The translations under genes and the position numbers were made by a program. Positions 35,114-44,273 of a DNA stretch of 51,457 nucleotides are shown here, piece by piece. Source of the DNA: a bacterium. GTDB lineage: Bacteria; Hydrothermota; Tepidihabitantia; SM23-42; JAOAFX01. The notes under the pieces were generated by a model, which was not told where the DNA came from, ran no database searches, and saw only the letters and a list, made by a program, of their open reading frames with translations. How positions within the stretch are numbered: position 1 is the stretch's first letter; each line of letters starts with the position of its first letter. The stretch is from the NCBI GenBank assembly GCA_036382775.1, contig DASVHD010000050.1, forward strand, positions 1-51,457, read 5' to 3'.

Positions 35114-35865
35114 CCGAACCTGCCGCTGATGTAATCATTGGTGCGCTTGTCACGTGGGCTGGTGAATATCTTCTCGGTCCGGTCCATTTCTATCAGCTCC
35201 CCGGACAGGAAGAATGCTACCCGCGTGCTGACCCTCGCCGCCTGCTTGGTGTTATTGGTCACCAGGATGAACGAATACTTGCTCTTCAATGATTCCATGG
35301 TGCTTTCAACTTTGGTGGTGGATATCGGGTCAAGTCCCGAGCATGGTTCATCCATCATGATGACCTCCGGCCTCAGGGCTAGCGTGCGGGCGATGCACAG
35401 CCGCTGCTGCTGGCCACCGGACAGCGTGGACGCGGAATCAAACAACCGGTCTTTGACCTCGTCCCACAGATTGGCAGCGGTCAGCGACTCCTGCACGATA
35501 TTATCCAGCTCGCGCCGGCTGTGCCGGTTGTGCAACTTTGGGCCGTAAGTAAGGTTTTTGTATATGGAACCCGGCAGAACAATGGGGGACGCGAATATCA
35601 GGCCGATCCTTCGCCTCAGATCATTGATGGAAATGGCGTCTATATCAGTACCATCGAGCAAGATACTGCCATCATACCGTGCATTGTCCGTTTCAGGCAA
35701 ACGGTTGATGGCCCGGAGCAGGGAACTCTTACCTGAATTGGCGGGTCCAATGACCCCCAGTATTTCGTTTGAGTGGATGACGAGGTTGACATCCCGCAAT
35801 GCCTGGATCTCATTGTAGTAGACGCACAGATCCTTTATAACGATCTTGTGATCCATTTGTTGCAT
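35110..35865 (-). CDS. pstB: Phosphate ABC transporter ATPase PstB2 (altered Q- and H-loops)
   Basis: 251 residues. Walker A GPANSGKSS, signature LSGGQQQRLCIAR and Walker B MMDEPCSGLDP are canonical. The Q-loop glutamine is Ala (IFASPIVLP, codon 35590-35592) and the H-loop His is Asn (VTNNTKQAA, codon 35254-35256). These are positions that hydrolytic PstB proteins conserve. Start MQQMDHKIV: GGGAG lies 10 nt before. It shares an ATGA overlap with pstB1. Upstream to pstA is a 202-bp gap of reiterated words. Confidence 0.9.
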   Translation of the reverse strand: MQQMDHKIVIKDLCVYYNEIQALRDVNLVIHSNEILGVIGPANSGKSSLLRAINRLPETDNARYDGSILLDGTDIDAISINDLRRRIGLIFASPIVLPGSIYKNLTYGPKLHNRHSRRELDNIVQESLTAANLWDEVKDRLFDSASTLSGGQQQRLCIARTLALRPEVIMMDEPCSGLDPISTTKVESTMESLKSKYSFILVTNNTKQAARVSTRVAFFLSGELIEMDRTEKIFTSPRDKRTNDYISGRFG

Positions 35866-35879
35866 TGCCGATTTTCTCC

Positions 35880-36062
35880 CTGATATTCGGACATCCTGTT
35901 ATCCACTTCCTGATTTTCTGTTATCCTGATATCCAGCCGTATTTCTTTTCATCTCTTCATCCATTCACCTTTTCATCCCTTCTTTTTTATCATATCCCCA
36001 CTGCCCCGCATCCCCCGTATCTTCATAACATCTTAACCTCATAACCTCAAATCACCGTCTTT
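35880..36062. repeat. Intergenic reiterated-word tract between pstA and pstB2
   Basis: Word series CCTGATATTC/CCTGTTATCC, then ATCTCTTCATCC/CCTTTTCATCCC, then CATAACATCTTAACCTC-ATAACCTC. No ORF or clear promoter or terminator is seen. Confidence 0.55.
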
Positions 36063-36067
36063 TTCAT

Positions 36068-36910
36068 TTAATAGTACCGTGCCATGTACCGGTGCATCAA
36101 CCGGTAAGCGATGAAATTGATGCAGAGGATAAGGATGATCAGAACCGTGGCGGTTCCGTAAGCCTTGGGCATCGAGATTCCTTCACGCGCAAGAATATAA
36201 AAATGTACGGCAAGGGTGCGCGAAGAAGCGAAGACAGACGCCGGGATGTTCAACGACGCGCCTGCGGTAAAGATCACGGCCGCGGTCTCTCCCACGGCGC
36301 GTCCGATACCGAGCACGATCCCGGTCAGGATCCCGGGAATCGCAGTGGGCAGAACGACCTTCGCGATCGTGTCGAACTTACCGCCGCCCAGCGAATAGCT
36401 GATCTCGCGGTAGGACCTGGGAACGGCTTTGATCGCTTCTTCCGATGTCCGTATGATCGTGGGCAATATCATAAGCGCCAATGTCAACGAGCCGGAAAGG
36501 ATGCTCCATCCAAGTTTCAGAGTAATGACGAAAAAGATAAAACCGAATAATCCGAAAATTATTGAAGGCACGCCTGCCAGGCAGTCAGCGCCAAAGCTGA
36601 TAATACGCCTGAGCGATCCGGCCTTTGTATATTCCGACAGGTATATTGCGCTACCCACACCCAGCGGTGTTGCGATAAGGATGGAAAAAAACGCGATCAA
36701 CAAAGTACCGACAATCGACGGTAAGATCCCGCCTTCTTTACCCATTTCAAAGGTTTTTTCAGTCAGAAATCTCCAGTTCAGTTGAGCAAAACCGTTTTTC
36801 AGGACAAACCCGATAATAAATACCAAGATCAGCACCGTTAACACGGTCATGGTCAATAATACAGCATAGGCAATGATCTGACTGGTTCTCGGTCCGATCC
36901 TGAATACCAT
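36068..36910 (-). CDS. pstA: Phosphate ABC transporter permease PstA
   Basis: 280 residues with six predicted membrane helices. The PstA-typical GVGSAIYLSEYT segment, the EAIKAVPRSYREISYSLGGG coupling-helix (EAA) region and GIGRAVGETAAVIFTAG are present. It pairs with PstC to form the membrane channel. It starts 6 nt after the pstC stop; no strong ribosome site is visible. Confidence 0.95.
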   Translation of the reverse strand: MVFRIGPRTSQIIAYAVLLTMTVLTVLILVFIIGFVLKNGFAQLNWRFLTEKTFEMGKEGGILPSIVGTLLIAFFSILIATPLGVGSAIYLSEYTKAGSLRRIISFGADCLAGVPSIIFGLFGFIFFVITLKLGWSILSGSLTLALMILPTIIRTSEEAIKAVPRSYREISYSLGGGKFDTIAKVVLPTAIPGILTGIVLGIGRAVGETAAVIFTAGASLNIPASVFASSRTLAVHFYILAREGISMPKAYGTATVLIILILCINFIAYRLMHRYMARYY

Positions 36911-36916
36911 GTCCGT

Positions 36917-37750
36917 CTATGTCCGTTTTGTAATCCGAATGGCAACGATGTTCAAAATTATTATTATCAGAAAGAGAACTGAACCGCAGGCAAAAAGCGC
37001 CGCCCGGTGGTCTCCGGTCGAATAGCTGAGTTCCAGCGCGATCGTTGATGTAATGGTCCGTACCGAGTCAATAATGGAATGTGGAATGCGGAGGGCGTTT
37101 CCTGCGATCATAATGACGGCCATGGTCTCTCCGATCGCCCTGCCCATGCCCAATATGATCCCCGCGATGATCCCGGAACGCGATGCGGGAAGCACGACCA
37201 TTAATATCGTTTGCCAGCGTGTCGCGCCCAGCGCAAGCGAACCATCCCGATAAGTCGATGGTACGGCTTTGATGGAATCAAAGGATATACTGACGATCGT
37301 TGGCAGGATCATAATACCCAAAACAAGGCTTGCTCCGAGAACCGAAAATCCCGAACCTCCGAAAAGGGTGCGAATTACCGGGACCAGAACAACCACGCCG
37401 ATAAATCCGTAGACCACCGAAGGGATACCCGCAAGCAGCTCGATTATCGGTTTAAGGATATTCTGCACGGGTTTGGACGAGAATTCCGCAAGAAAAATGG
37501 CGCAGGATAAACCCAAGGGTATTCCCACAACCAGGGCTCCGGCCGTAACGATCAAAGACCCAATGATCATTGACAGAATACCGAATTGCCCTTGGGTCGG
37601 TGCCCAGTGCGTGGAGAAAAAATTACCCAGACCAACCTTGAATACAAGCGGCACGCCCTGCTGGAAAATGAAGAAGGATATCAAAAAAAGCGACAGGACA
37701 GCTGAAAATGCAATTACCACCAGAATCCGCTGCGCGATTCTATCCTTCAT
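36917..37750 (-). CDS. pstC: Phosphate ABC transporter permease PstC
   Basis: 277 residues with six helices and the PstC signature region DSIKAVPSTYRDGSLALGATRW followed by GMGRAIGETMAVIMIAGNA. I chose the ATG at 37750 rather than 37762. It gives an ATGA overlap with the pstS stop and has AAGGA at the right distance; the upstream ATG would place the start inside the pstS end with no better signal. Confidence 0.94.
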   Translation of the reverse strand: MKDRIAQRILVVIAFSAVLSLFLISFFIFQQGVPLVFKVGLGNFFSTHWAPTQGQFGILSMIIGSLIVTAGALVVGIPLGLSCAIFLAEFSSKPVQNILKPIIELLAGIPSVVYGFIGVVVLVPVIRTLFGGSGFSVLGASLVLGIMILPTIVSISFDSIKAVPSTYRDGSLALGATRWQTILMVVLPASRSGIIAGIILGMGRAIGETMAVIMIAGNALRIPHSIIDSVRTITSTIALELSYSTGDHRAALFACGSVLFLIIIILNIVAIRITKRT

Positions 37751-38550
37751 TTTCCTTCGCATTTCATATCATCGATCGGGATCAGACCGACCGATTTGAG
37801 CGTTTTCTGGGCTTCGGCAGAGAGAATGAAATCAATGAATTCCCTTGTCAAGCCTGACGGCTCTCCCTTGGTCAACAACAGGAACGGCCGGATGAGTTCA
37901 TAGTCACCGCAAGCGATGTTTTCAAAACTGGGATATATGCCGTCGATGCTTAAAGCCTTGATGCGGTCATCAACCAGACCGGCCGATATGTAACCTATGC
38001 CCTGCGGGGTCAGGGCGATAATCTCACGCACCGCGCCGTTCGAATCCTGCACCAGGCATGCATCGCTGATCGCTTCCTTGCGCATTATCATTTCCTCAAA
38101 AGCGCCTCTTGTTCCCGAACCCTCTTCACGTGTGACCATGATGATCTCCATATTTTCTCCACCAAGATCTTGCCAGTTTGTTATTCTACCAGTGAAGATG
38201 TCCCGGATCTGCGCCAGCGTGAGATTTCTTACCGGATTTACCCGATGCACTATCAGCGATATGCCGTCATAGCACATGGGGTATGCATTTAAACCCTTCT
38301 CGCTTGCCTTCAGATTCCTAGACGATGTCCCGATCATGCATGTCTTATTGACCACAGCCTGGATTCCGGCTGTGGATCCGCCGCCCTGTACATTAATGGT
38401 TATTCCCGGGTGCTGAGCAATATAAATATCGGCGAGTTTTTCCAGAAAAGGCTGGACCGACGTTGAGCCGGCGATGACGATGCCCTGGTCTTTTGGTATG
38501 CAGGCAACCGAAAGCATTATAAGAACAAGCGCCAGGTTCTGGGTACGCAC
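37747..38550 (-). CDS. pstS: Phosphate-binding lipoprotein PstS
   Basis: 267 residues from a GTG. Signal peptide with lipobox (MLSVAC, Cys17). PstS-family phosphate-contact segments: AGSTSVQPF, GGGSTAGIQAV, IGTSSRNLKASE, VTREEGSGTRGAFEEM. It feeds phosphate to the PstCA channel. The GTG lies 5 nt after a TATAAT box, so the mRNA is probably leaderless. First gene of pstS-C-A-B2-B1-phoU. Confidence 0.93.
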   Translation of the reverse strand: MRTQNLALVLIMLSVACIPKDQGIVIAGSTSVQPFLEKLADIYIAQHPGITINVQGGGSTAGIQAVVNKTCMIGTSSRNLKASEKGLNAYPMCYDGISLIVHRVNPVRNLTLAQIRDIFTGRITNWQDLGGENMEIIMVTREEGSGTRGAFEEMIMRKEAISDACLVQDSNGAVREIIALTPQGIGYISAGLVDDRIKALSIDGIYPSFENIACGDYELIRPFLLLTKGEPSGLTREFIDFILSAEAQKTLKSVGLIPIDDMKCEGK

Positions 38551-38555
38551 ACACC

Positions 38556-38583
38556 ATTATATCCAAAATCTGGATATCGTCAA
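38556..38583 (-). promoter_or_regulatory. Promoter of the pst operon (leaderless geometry)
   Basis: TTGACG (38578-38583), a 16-nt spacer, perfect TATAAT (38556-38561), then 5 nt to the GTG of pstS at 38550. No obvious direct-repeat Pho box was recognised. Confidence 0.75.
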
Positions 38584-38635
38584 CTGCCGGAGGAACTTGG
38601 CGAAAATTGAAGTGGCCGAGTGCCTTTACGACTGA

Positions 38636-40069
38636 TCAGTCCAGCTTATAACCCTTATCCTGTATCAGCCTCACGCAGGCGTCGACGACGATGGGATCGA
38701 ATTTGATGCCCCGGTTCTGAACGATCTCGTCAAGCGCACTGTTAATTCCCAGCGCGGGACGGTAAGGGCGGTGCGATGACATCGCCTCGATGATATCGGC
38801 GACGCACAGGATACGGGCTTCCAGCAGGATCTGATCACCTTTAAGGCTTAAAGGATATCCCGATCCATCGAGTTTCTCGTGATGCTGCAGCACGATGGTC
38901 GCGACCGGCCACGGGAATTCTATGCTGGCAAGGATATCATAACCGGCTTTGGGATGGGTCTTGATAATGCCGAATTCAGCGGTGCTTAGCTTTGTGGGTT
39001 TGCTCAGGATCTCGGACGGAACGTAGATCTTGCCGATATCATGCAGGATCGCGGCCACGCGCATCCCGGATACCTGGTTATCGGTCAATCTCATCTCCAG
39101 CGCGATAGCACAGGCAAGCTGGGTCACCCGCTGCTGGTGCGTGGACGTGTACGGGTCGCGCTTGCTCAGCGTCACGGACAGTGCCTGGATCGTCTGTTCC
39201 ATGGTGCGATGCAGTTTTTCGTAGCTCTCCTTGAGCTCGGTCTCGGCGCGTTGCCGTCCCGTGACATCCTCGGCGATCGCCAGGATGCCGTCTTGGGTAC
39301 GGTAGATCCATGTATGCACCAGTTTGTCTCCTATGCTGCCCTCAACCTCTTCGGCCTTACCGGTTTCCAGGACCCTGAGGTACGCCTGATATAACAGTGT
39401 CTTGTTGAACGCCGGGAATAGATCGATCAAGTTCTTGCCTTCCAGTTCGCTGATGGATCTGCCGACAAAGCTCCCGTATGCTTCGTTGCAGTAAAATACG
39501 GTCATATCACTTTTCAGCGCCACCACGGGCAGCTGGATGCTTTTCAACAGAACCCGGTTCTTGGCTTCGCTTTTTTTCAGTTCGTCCTCGGCATGCTTGC
39601 GCTCGGTAATATCGCGTACATACTCGATTACGCCCTTGGTCATGCCCGACGTCATGTCCACAAGGGGGAACGAATAGAGCTCAAGCCAGCCGATGATCTC
39701 GCCGCAGGCGCCGCGCTTAGCAACGATATCGAACGCCGCCCGGTTATTCTTCATGGCGCGGACCGTCGGACATACCCGGCAGGTTTGGTTGCGGCCGTGG
39801 TATGCCGCGTAGCACTTTTTACCGACCAGGGGAACGGCGTGCTTGTACCATTGCTCCATGGTCGTATTGACCCTCATGATATTAAGATCCTTGTCAAGAA
39901 TGCTGATCCCGTCCTGGACGCTCGCGAATATCTCGGAGAGAAACCTTTCTTCCTCGGTCAGCTGCTTTTGCGTCTGCTCACACGCGGCGACCTTTTCTTG
40001 CATGAGCGCCAACTTACGGCGAAGAGACTCGATTTCACTCGCTGCTGGTTCGTTGGGAATTTCTGACAT
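38636..40069 (-). CDS. PAS-PAS-HD-GYP protein, predicted cyclic-di-GMP phosphodiesterase
   Basis: 477 residues from the ATG at 40069 (AAGGA 8 nt before; a further ATG at 40075 is too close to it). An N-terminal coiled coil is followed by PAS 1 (about 40-155), PAS 2 (about 160-280) and HD-GYP (about 295-477). HDIGK, KTHPKAGYD, HHEKLDGSGYP and the CVADIIEAMSSHRPYRP segment are complete, so it should hydrolyse c-di-GMP. PAS 1 carries a Cys motif (CYAAYHGRNQTCRVCP) common in PAS sensors, of unknown ligand. No transmembrane segment, so cytoplasmic. It starts 19 nt after the preceding gene and ends the secA operon. Confidence 0.9.
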   Translation of the reverse strand: MSEIPNEPAASEIESLRRKLALMQEKVAACEQTQKQLTEEERFLSEIFASVQDGISILDKDLNIMRVNTTMEQWYKHAVPLVGKKCYAAYHGRNQTCRVCPTVRAMKNNRAAFDIVAKRGACGEIIGWLELYSFPLVDMTSGMTKGVIEYVRDITERKHAEDELKKSEAKNRVLLKSIQLPVVALKSDMTVFYCNEAYGSFVGRSISELEGKNLIDLFPAFNKTLLYQAYLRVLETGKAEEVEGSIGDKLVHTWIYRTQDGILAIAEDVTGRQRAETELKESYEKLHRTMEQTIQALSVTLSKRDPYTSTHQQRVTQLACAIALEMRLTDNQVSGMRVAAILHDIGKIYVPSEILSKPTKLSTAEFGIIKTHPKAGYDILASIEFPWPVATIVLQHHEKLDGSGYPLSLKGDQILLEARILCVADIIEAMSSHRPYRPALGINSALDEIVQNRGIKFDPIVVDACVRLIQDKGYKLD

Positions 40070-40088
40070 GGTCATTGTCCTTATTGCC

Positions 40089-41192
40089 TTACGCCAGCTT
40101 ATTAAGGAATCCGGTAGCGCGCGCGATCGACTCGAACCGGTCAAGGCAGAAGTCGAGATCGGCCTTGGCGTGCTCGACCGAAATTGACAGCCGGACGCGT
40201 TCCCTGAGCTGTTCCGTTATGATCCCTTCGTCAAACAGCCGCTTGGACAATTCCGCCGCTTCATCATTGTTGTTCATTGAGACCACGATGACAGGAGTTT
40301 CGCTTTTGGTCTTAAAGCCAATTTGTTTCAGACGGTTAATGAAATATCGGCTGTTGTTCCAAAGTTTCTGAAATACCGCCTTGTTGGTCTTCTCGTTGCG
40401 GATGAGGTCCAGGGCGGTCACGTTAACCGCCAGCAGGAACGATGGCAGCGTTTCGGAAAAAGGAGCGATATTGTCCTCGATCTGGTTCAATAGATATTTT
40501 TTGGCTGCGATATAACACCCAAACCCGCCCAGGAACTTCTTGAAGCTGCCGATCTCGAAATTGATTTCGTCGTAAAGGTTAAAGAGATCGATAAACCCCC
40601 GGCCATCGCGCCCCAGCAGGCCGAACGAATTCAGTTCGTTCGCGATGACAATGGATTCCTGTTCCCGCGCCGCCTTTATCAGATCGGCCACGGGCGCGAT
40701 GCTGCCGATCCATTCGTACAGGCCGTCAATGACGACGACCCGGTTGCTGTGCGCGCTCAATACCTTGCGCAGATGGTCTATATCCTGGTGTGAATACAAT
40801 TCGCAGTTACGGTGCTGCAGCACTGACAGGATGCCGGCTGATGTTTCATGATCGGCGAAATAAGTCACTTTGTCACCGAACAGCGAACAGATGGCGAAGA
40901 TCGCGGTTATTTCATCCGGGAACAACATCAGGGAATCGGTCTTTTTGAAATCGGTCATGCGTTTTTTGATCTCGTTGATGATCTCGGTCTCGCCATCAGC
41001 TGGTGCCAATCCCCGTTCTTCGATCGTGAGCTTCGCGGTCTCCTTCAAATGCTCGTTGTTATACAAATGCCGGCAATTGAACGTCGCGAAATTGACGTAC
41101 CGCCGGTTCTCATGGATGAACACGGGGTCGGCGGGCAGGATCCGGGGGACCTTCGCCTCATCGTTAAAAAGATGCACCTGATACGGCCTCAT
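40089..41192 (-). CDS. Alpha-oxoamine-synthase-like (BioF/Kbl fold) PLP protein with altered cofactor motif
   Basis: 367 residues. I chose the ATG at 41192, which overlaps the secA stop as ATGA and has GAAGGA 7 nt upstream. The fold type I pattern is clear: FADHETSAG (the His that stacks on PLP), Lys218/Lys219 in GSFKKFLGGFGCYIAAK (Schiff-base site), and GLLGRDGRG. The DEAHxxG-type motif that holds the PLP ring reads NELNSFG, so the Asp and His that contact the cofactor are Asn/Glu and Asn. It may use different chemistry or be a non-catalytic relative. Substrate unknown; no biotin or threonine catabolism genes are nearby. Confidence 0.8.
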   Translation of the reverse strand: MRPYQVHLFNDEAKVPRILPADPVFIHENRRYVNFATFNCRHLYNNEHLKETAKLTIEERGLAPADGETEIINEIKKRMTDFKKTDSLMLFPDEITAIFAICSLFGDKVTYFADHETSAGILSVLQHRNCELYSHQDIDHLRKVLSAHSNRVVVIDGLYEWIGSIAPVADLIKAAREQESIVIANELNSFGLLGRDGRGFIDLFNLYDEINFEIGSFKKFLGGFGCYIAAKKYLLNQIEDNIAPFSETLPSFLLAVNVTALDLIRNEKTNKAVFQKLWNNSRYFINRLKQIGFKTKSETPVIVVSMNNNDEAAELSKRLFDEGIITEQLRERVRLSISVEHAKADLDFCLDRFESIARATGFLNKLA

Positions 41193-44155
41193 GCAGCATT
41201 CCTTCCGCAGCACTTTTTGTACTTTTTACCGCTGCCGCAGGGGCAGGGATCGTTGCGGCCGACCTTCTGCTGTGCCGCAAGCGGAGCGGTGGCAGTTACC
41301 GGCCCGGGCTGCTCCGCGGAGGTTCCGGGCTTCACGTCGGCGTTCGGTTTGTACTCACGGGTCTGCACCGGTTTCCGTTTCACCGGTCCCGGTTGGGCCC
41401 TAAAAATAAGACCCGTGATATCCCGCGCAACGTCACTTAAGAGATCATCGAACATCTTGAAGGACTCCTGCTTGTATTCGATCAGGGGATCTTTCTGGGC
41501 GTAAGCCCTCAGATTAATACCCTCGCGCAAAGCGTCCAGCGCGTACAGGTGTTCGCGCCACCGGTTATCGATCGTGCCCAGAAGCACGTACTTCATGAGA
41601 TCGTTCAGCAATTCCGGCGGCAGCTCTTTTTCCCGCCAGCTGAACCGTTCCTTCGCCTTGTCCAGCAGGTAATCAAGCAGCTCTTCCTGCTTGATCCGCG
41701 ATATCATTTCCGACGGGATCGGCACTTCGGTAAGGAACAGCATGTTGAATTCACCCTTGATCGCGTCCCATTCCCATTCTTCCGGATTCACCTTGGGGTC
41801 GGAATATTTAAGGAGGCTGCTTTCGATGGCGTCCTCAAAATGTTTGAACACCATATCCTTCAAGCCCTCGCCTCGGAGGATCGTGTCCCGCAGCTTGTAG
41901 GCGACCTCGCGTTGTTTGTTCATGACGTCATCGTACTCAAGCAGGTGCTTGCGGATCTCAAAATGGTTCTCTTCAACCCTTTTCTGCGCGTTGGCAATGG
42001 CGCGGGTCACCAGCGGATGGGTCAGCGGTTTCTGGTCGCCGCCGCCGAACCGGTCCATGATGTCGGCAACCCGGTCAGAACCGAAGATTCTCATCAGGTC
42101 ATCTTCCAGGGATAGGAAAAATTTTGACGAACCCGGGTCGCCCTGCCGTCCGCTCCGGCCGCGCAGCTGGTTGTCGATCCGGCGGGCTTCGTGGCGCTCG
42201 GTGCCGATGATGTACAACCCGCATGGGAGTTCCTCAAGGCACACCTTCTCCTTCACCGGGTCGACGTTCGCGGCCTCTCCTTTGACCACGCATTTGCTCG
42301 GGCACTGAACGACGCCCGGCCCCAGCTTGATATCGGTGCCGCGACCCGCCATGTTCGTGGCGATCGTGACCGCCCCGGCCTGACCGGCCTGGGCGACGAT
42401 CACGGCCTCCCGCTGGTGGTGCTTCGCGTTGAGCACTTCATGGGGCACGCCGCGGCGCTGGAGCAGGCGGGAAAGAACCTCGGATACGTCGACGCTCGTC
42501 GTGCCGACCAGGACCGGCCGCTTCCTCTCGTACCACTTGGCGATCTCGTCGATGATCGCATTGTATTTCTCGCGCTTGGAGCGGTACACGATGTCCTCAT
42601 AGTCGATCCGGCGCACCGCTGCCTTGGTCGGGATCTCGGCTACGTCCAGTTTATAAATTGTAAAGAATTCGTTGGCTTCGGTCGCCGCCGTACCGGTCAT
42701 ACCGGCGAGCTTTGAGTACATCCGGAAATAGTTCTGGATCGTGATCGTCGCGAGCGTCTGCGTCTCTTCCTGCACCCGCACATGTTCCTTGGCCTCAAGG
42801 GCCTGGTGCAGGCCGTCCGAGAACCTCCGGCCCGGCATGAGCCGGCCCGTGAACTCGTCAACGATCAGCACCTTGCCTTCCTGCACGACATACTCGACGT
42901 CCTTCTCGAACAGTGAATAAGCCTTGAGCAGGGCGCGCAGGCTGGCGAGGATCTCACTCTTGTTACCATAGTCCTGGTATGCTTTTTCCTTGGCCGCTAT
43001 TATTTCCTTGGGCGTCAGTTTATCGTCACGGTCAACGGCGCCGATCATCATGCTCAAATCCGGAAGCACGAACTTCTCGGGATCATTCGGCGAGAGGGAC
43101 TGCAGACCCTTTTCGGTCAGGTCGATCACGTTGGATTTCTCTTCGATGACAAAAAAGAGCTCGTCGTCGATCTTGTGGTAACTCTTTTCCCTCAGCAGGG
43201 ACAGCTCGGCTTCCTCGATGAGACGCTTTATACCGGTCTCCTGCTCCAGTTTGAGGAGCTGCTTGTTCTTAGGCGAACCGCGCCGCGCCTGGAGAAGCTT
43301 TAAGCCCGCCTCCTGCTCTTTATTTTCGGCCAGGAGTTTTTTCGCCTCCTCGACGACCCGGTTCACGAACACGGTCTGCGCCGAGTTCAGCCGCTGCACG
43401 ATGGCATTGAGGTCGTCAAAACCCTTAGTCTCGTGCTCCACCGGACCGGAAATGATCAGCGGCGTCCGGGCTTCATCGATCAGGATGCTGTCCACCTCGT
43501 CCACGATCGCGTAATTATGGCCGCGCTGCACCTTGTCCTCGAGCCGCCAGACCATGTTATCCCGGAGATAATCGAAGCCGAACTCGTTATTGGTGCCGTA
43601 ACTAATATCGCAATTATAGACCGCCTTGCGCGCGACATTGTCCATGCCCTGCTGAAGCACGCCGATCGTCAGACCCAGGGACTCGTACACGGGCCCCATC
43701 CACTCACGGTCGCGGCGCGCGAGGTAGTCGTTCACCGTGATCAGGTGGGCACCCTTGCCCGATAACCCGTTCAGGCACATCGGCATCGTAGCGACTAGGG
43801 TCTTACCCTCACCGGTCTTCATTTCAGCGATCTTCCCCTCCTGCAGCACGATCCCGCCGATAAGCTGCACGTCAAAAGGCACCATGTTCCATTCCGTCTC
43901 GATATCGACCACGGTCCACTTTTTCCCGACGAGCTGCCGGCAGCATTCCTTGACCAGGGCGAACGCCTCGGGCAGGACAGCCTCAAGAGTTTCGCCCTGG
44001 CTGATCCTTTTCTTGAGATCTTCTGATGTTTTTAGGAGGTCAATGCCTTTGAATTTTTCAAAATATTCGTTAATTTCATCGACAATCGGCCACAGCCGCT
44101 TTAATTCGCGCTCGGTCTGCGTGCCGAATATCTTGCCTAAAACCTTTTGCAGCAT
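41189..44155 (-). CDS. secA: Protein translocase ATPase SecA
   Basis: 988 residues. The DEAD-type motor is complete: MKTGEGKTLVATMP (Walker A), VDEVDSILIDEAR (Walker B region), GMTGTAATEANEF, NMAGRGTDIKLG and the GRSGRQGDPGSSKF motif. It ends with the SEC-C zinc-binding motif CPCGSGKKYKKCC. It pushes preproteins through SecYEG, which the many signal peptides here need. It is longer than E. coli SecA by inserts in the first nucleotide-binding domain (about 290-380). It has its own promoter (44170-44197) and begins the secA operon. Confidence 0.97.
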   Translation of the reverse strand: MLQKVLGKIFGTQTERELKRLWPIVDEINEYFEKFKGIDLLKTSEDLKKRISQGETLEAVLPEAFALVKECCRQLVGKKWTVVDIETEWNMVPFDVQLIGGIVLQEGKIAEMKTGEGKTLVATMPMCLNGLSGKGAHLITVNDYLARRDREWMGPVYESLGLTIGVLQQGMDNVARKAVYNCDISYGTNNEFGFDYLRDNMVWRLEDKVQRGHNYAIVDEVDSILIDEARTPLIISGPVEHETKGFDDLNAIVQRLNSAQTVFVNRVVEEAKKLLAENKEQEAGLKLLQARRGSPKNKQLLKLEQETGIKRLIEEAELSLLREKSYHKIDDELFFVIEEKSNVIDLTEKGLQSLSPNDPEKFVLPDLSMMIGAVDRDDKLTPKEIIAAKEKAYQDYGNKSEILASLRALLKAYSLFEKDVEYVVQEGKVLIVDEFTGRLMPGRRFSDGLHQALEAKEHVRVQEETQTLATITIQNYFRMYSKLAGMTGTAATEANEFFTIYKLDVAEIPTKAAVRRIDYEDIVYRSKREKYNAIIDEIAKWYERKRPVLVGTTSVDVSEVLSRLLQRRGVPHEVLNAKHHQREAVIVAQAGQAGAVTIATNMAGRGTDIKLGPGVVQCPSKCVVKGEAANVDPVKEKVCLEELPCGLYIIGTERHEARRIDNQLRGRSGRQGDPGSSKFFLSLEDDLMRIFGSDRVADIMDRFGGGDQKPLTHPLVTRAIANAQKRVEENHFEIRKHLLEYDDVMNKQREVAYKLRDTILRGEGLKDMVFKHFEDAIESSLLKYSDPKVNPEEWEWDAIKGEFNMLFLTEVPIPSEMISRIKQEELLDYLLDKAKERFSWREKELPPELLNDLMKYVLLGTIDNRWREHLYALDALREGINLRAYAQKDPLIEYKQESFKMFDDLLSDVARDITGLIFRAQPGPVKRKPVQTREYKPNADVKPGTSAEQPGPVTATAPLAAQQKVGRNDPCPCGSGKKYKKCCGRNAA

Positions 44156-44169
44156 GATCTTTCGCCAAT

Positions 44170-44197
44170 ATTATATAGAATAAAATAAGCGTGTCAA
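44170..44197 (-). promoter_or_regulatory. secA promoter
   Basis: TTGACA (44192-44197), a 16-nt spacer and TATAAT (44170-44175): both boxes are perfect. The ATG is 14 nt after the -10 box, so the leader is only about 7 nt, and no ribosome site is visible. Confidence 0.85.
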
Positions 44198-44273
44198 TGT
44201 ACGCGTTGACGGAGGTCAAAATGGTTGGTTTCAAGGGAGAAAACTTTTCGGAAAGATTGCCGTGTTATCAGTA

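Noticed and set aside
41192-41213. Upstream ATG for the oxoamine-synthase-like gene
   Set aside because: The ATG at 41192 has both a ribosome site and the ATGA overlap with secA; the upstream one has neither.
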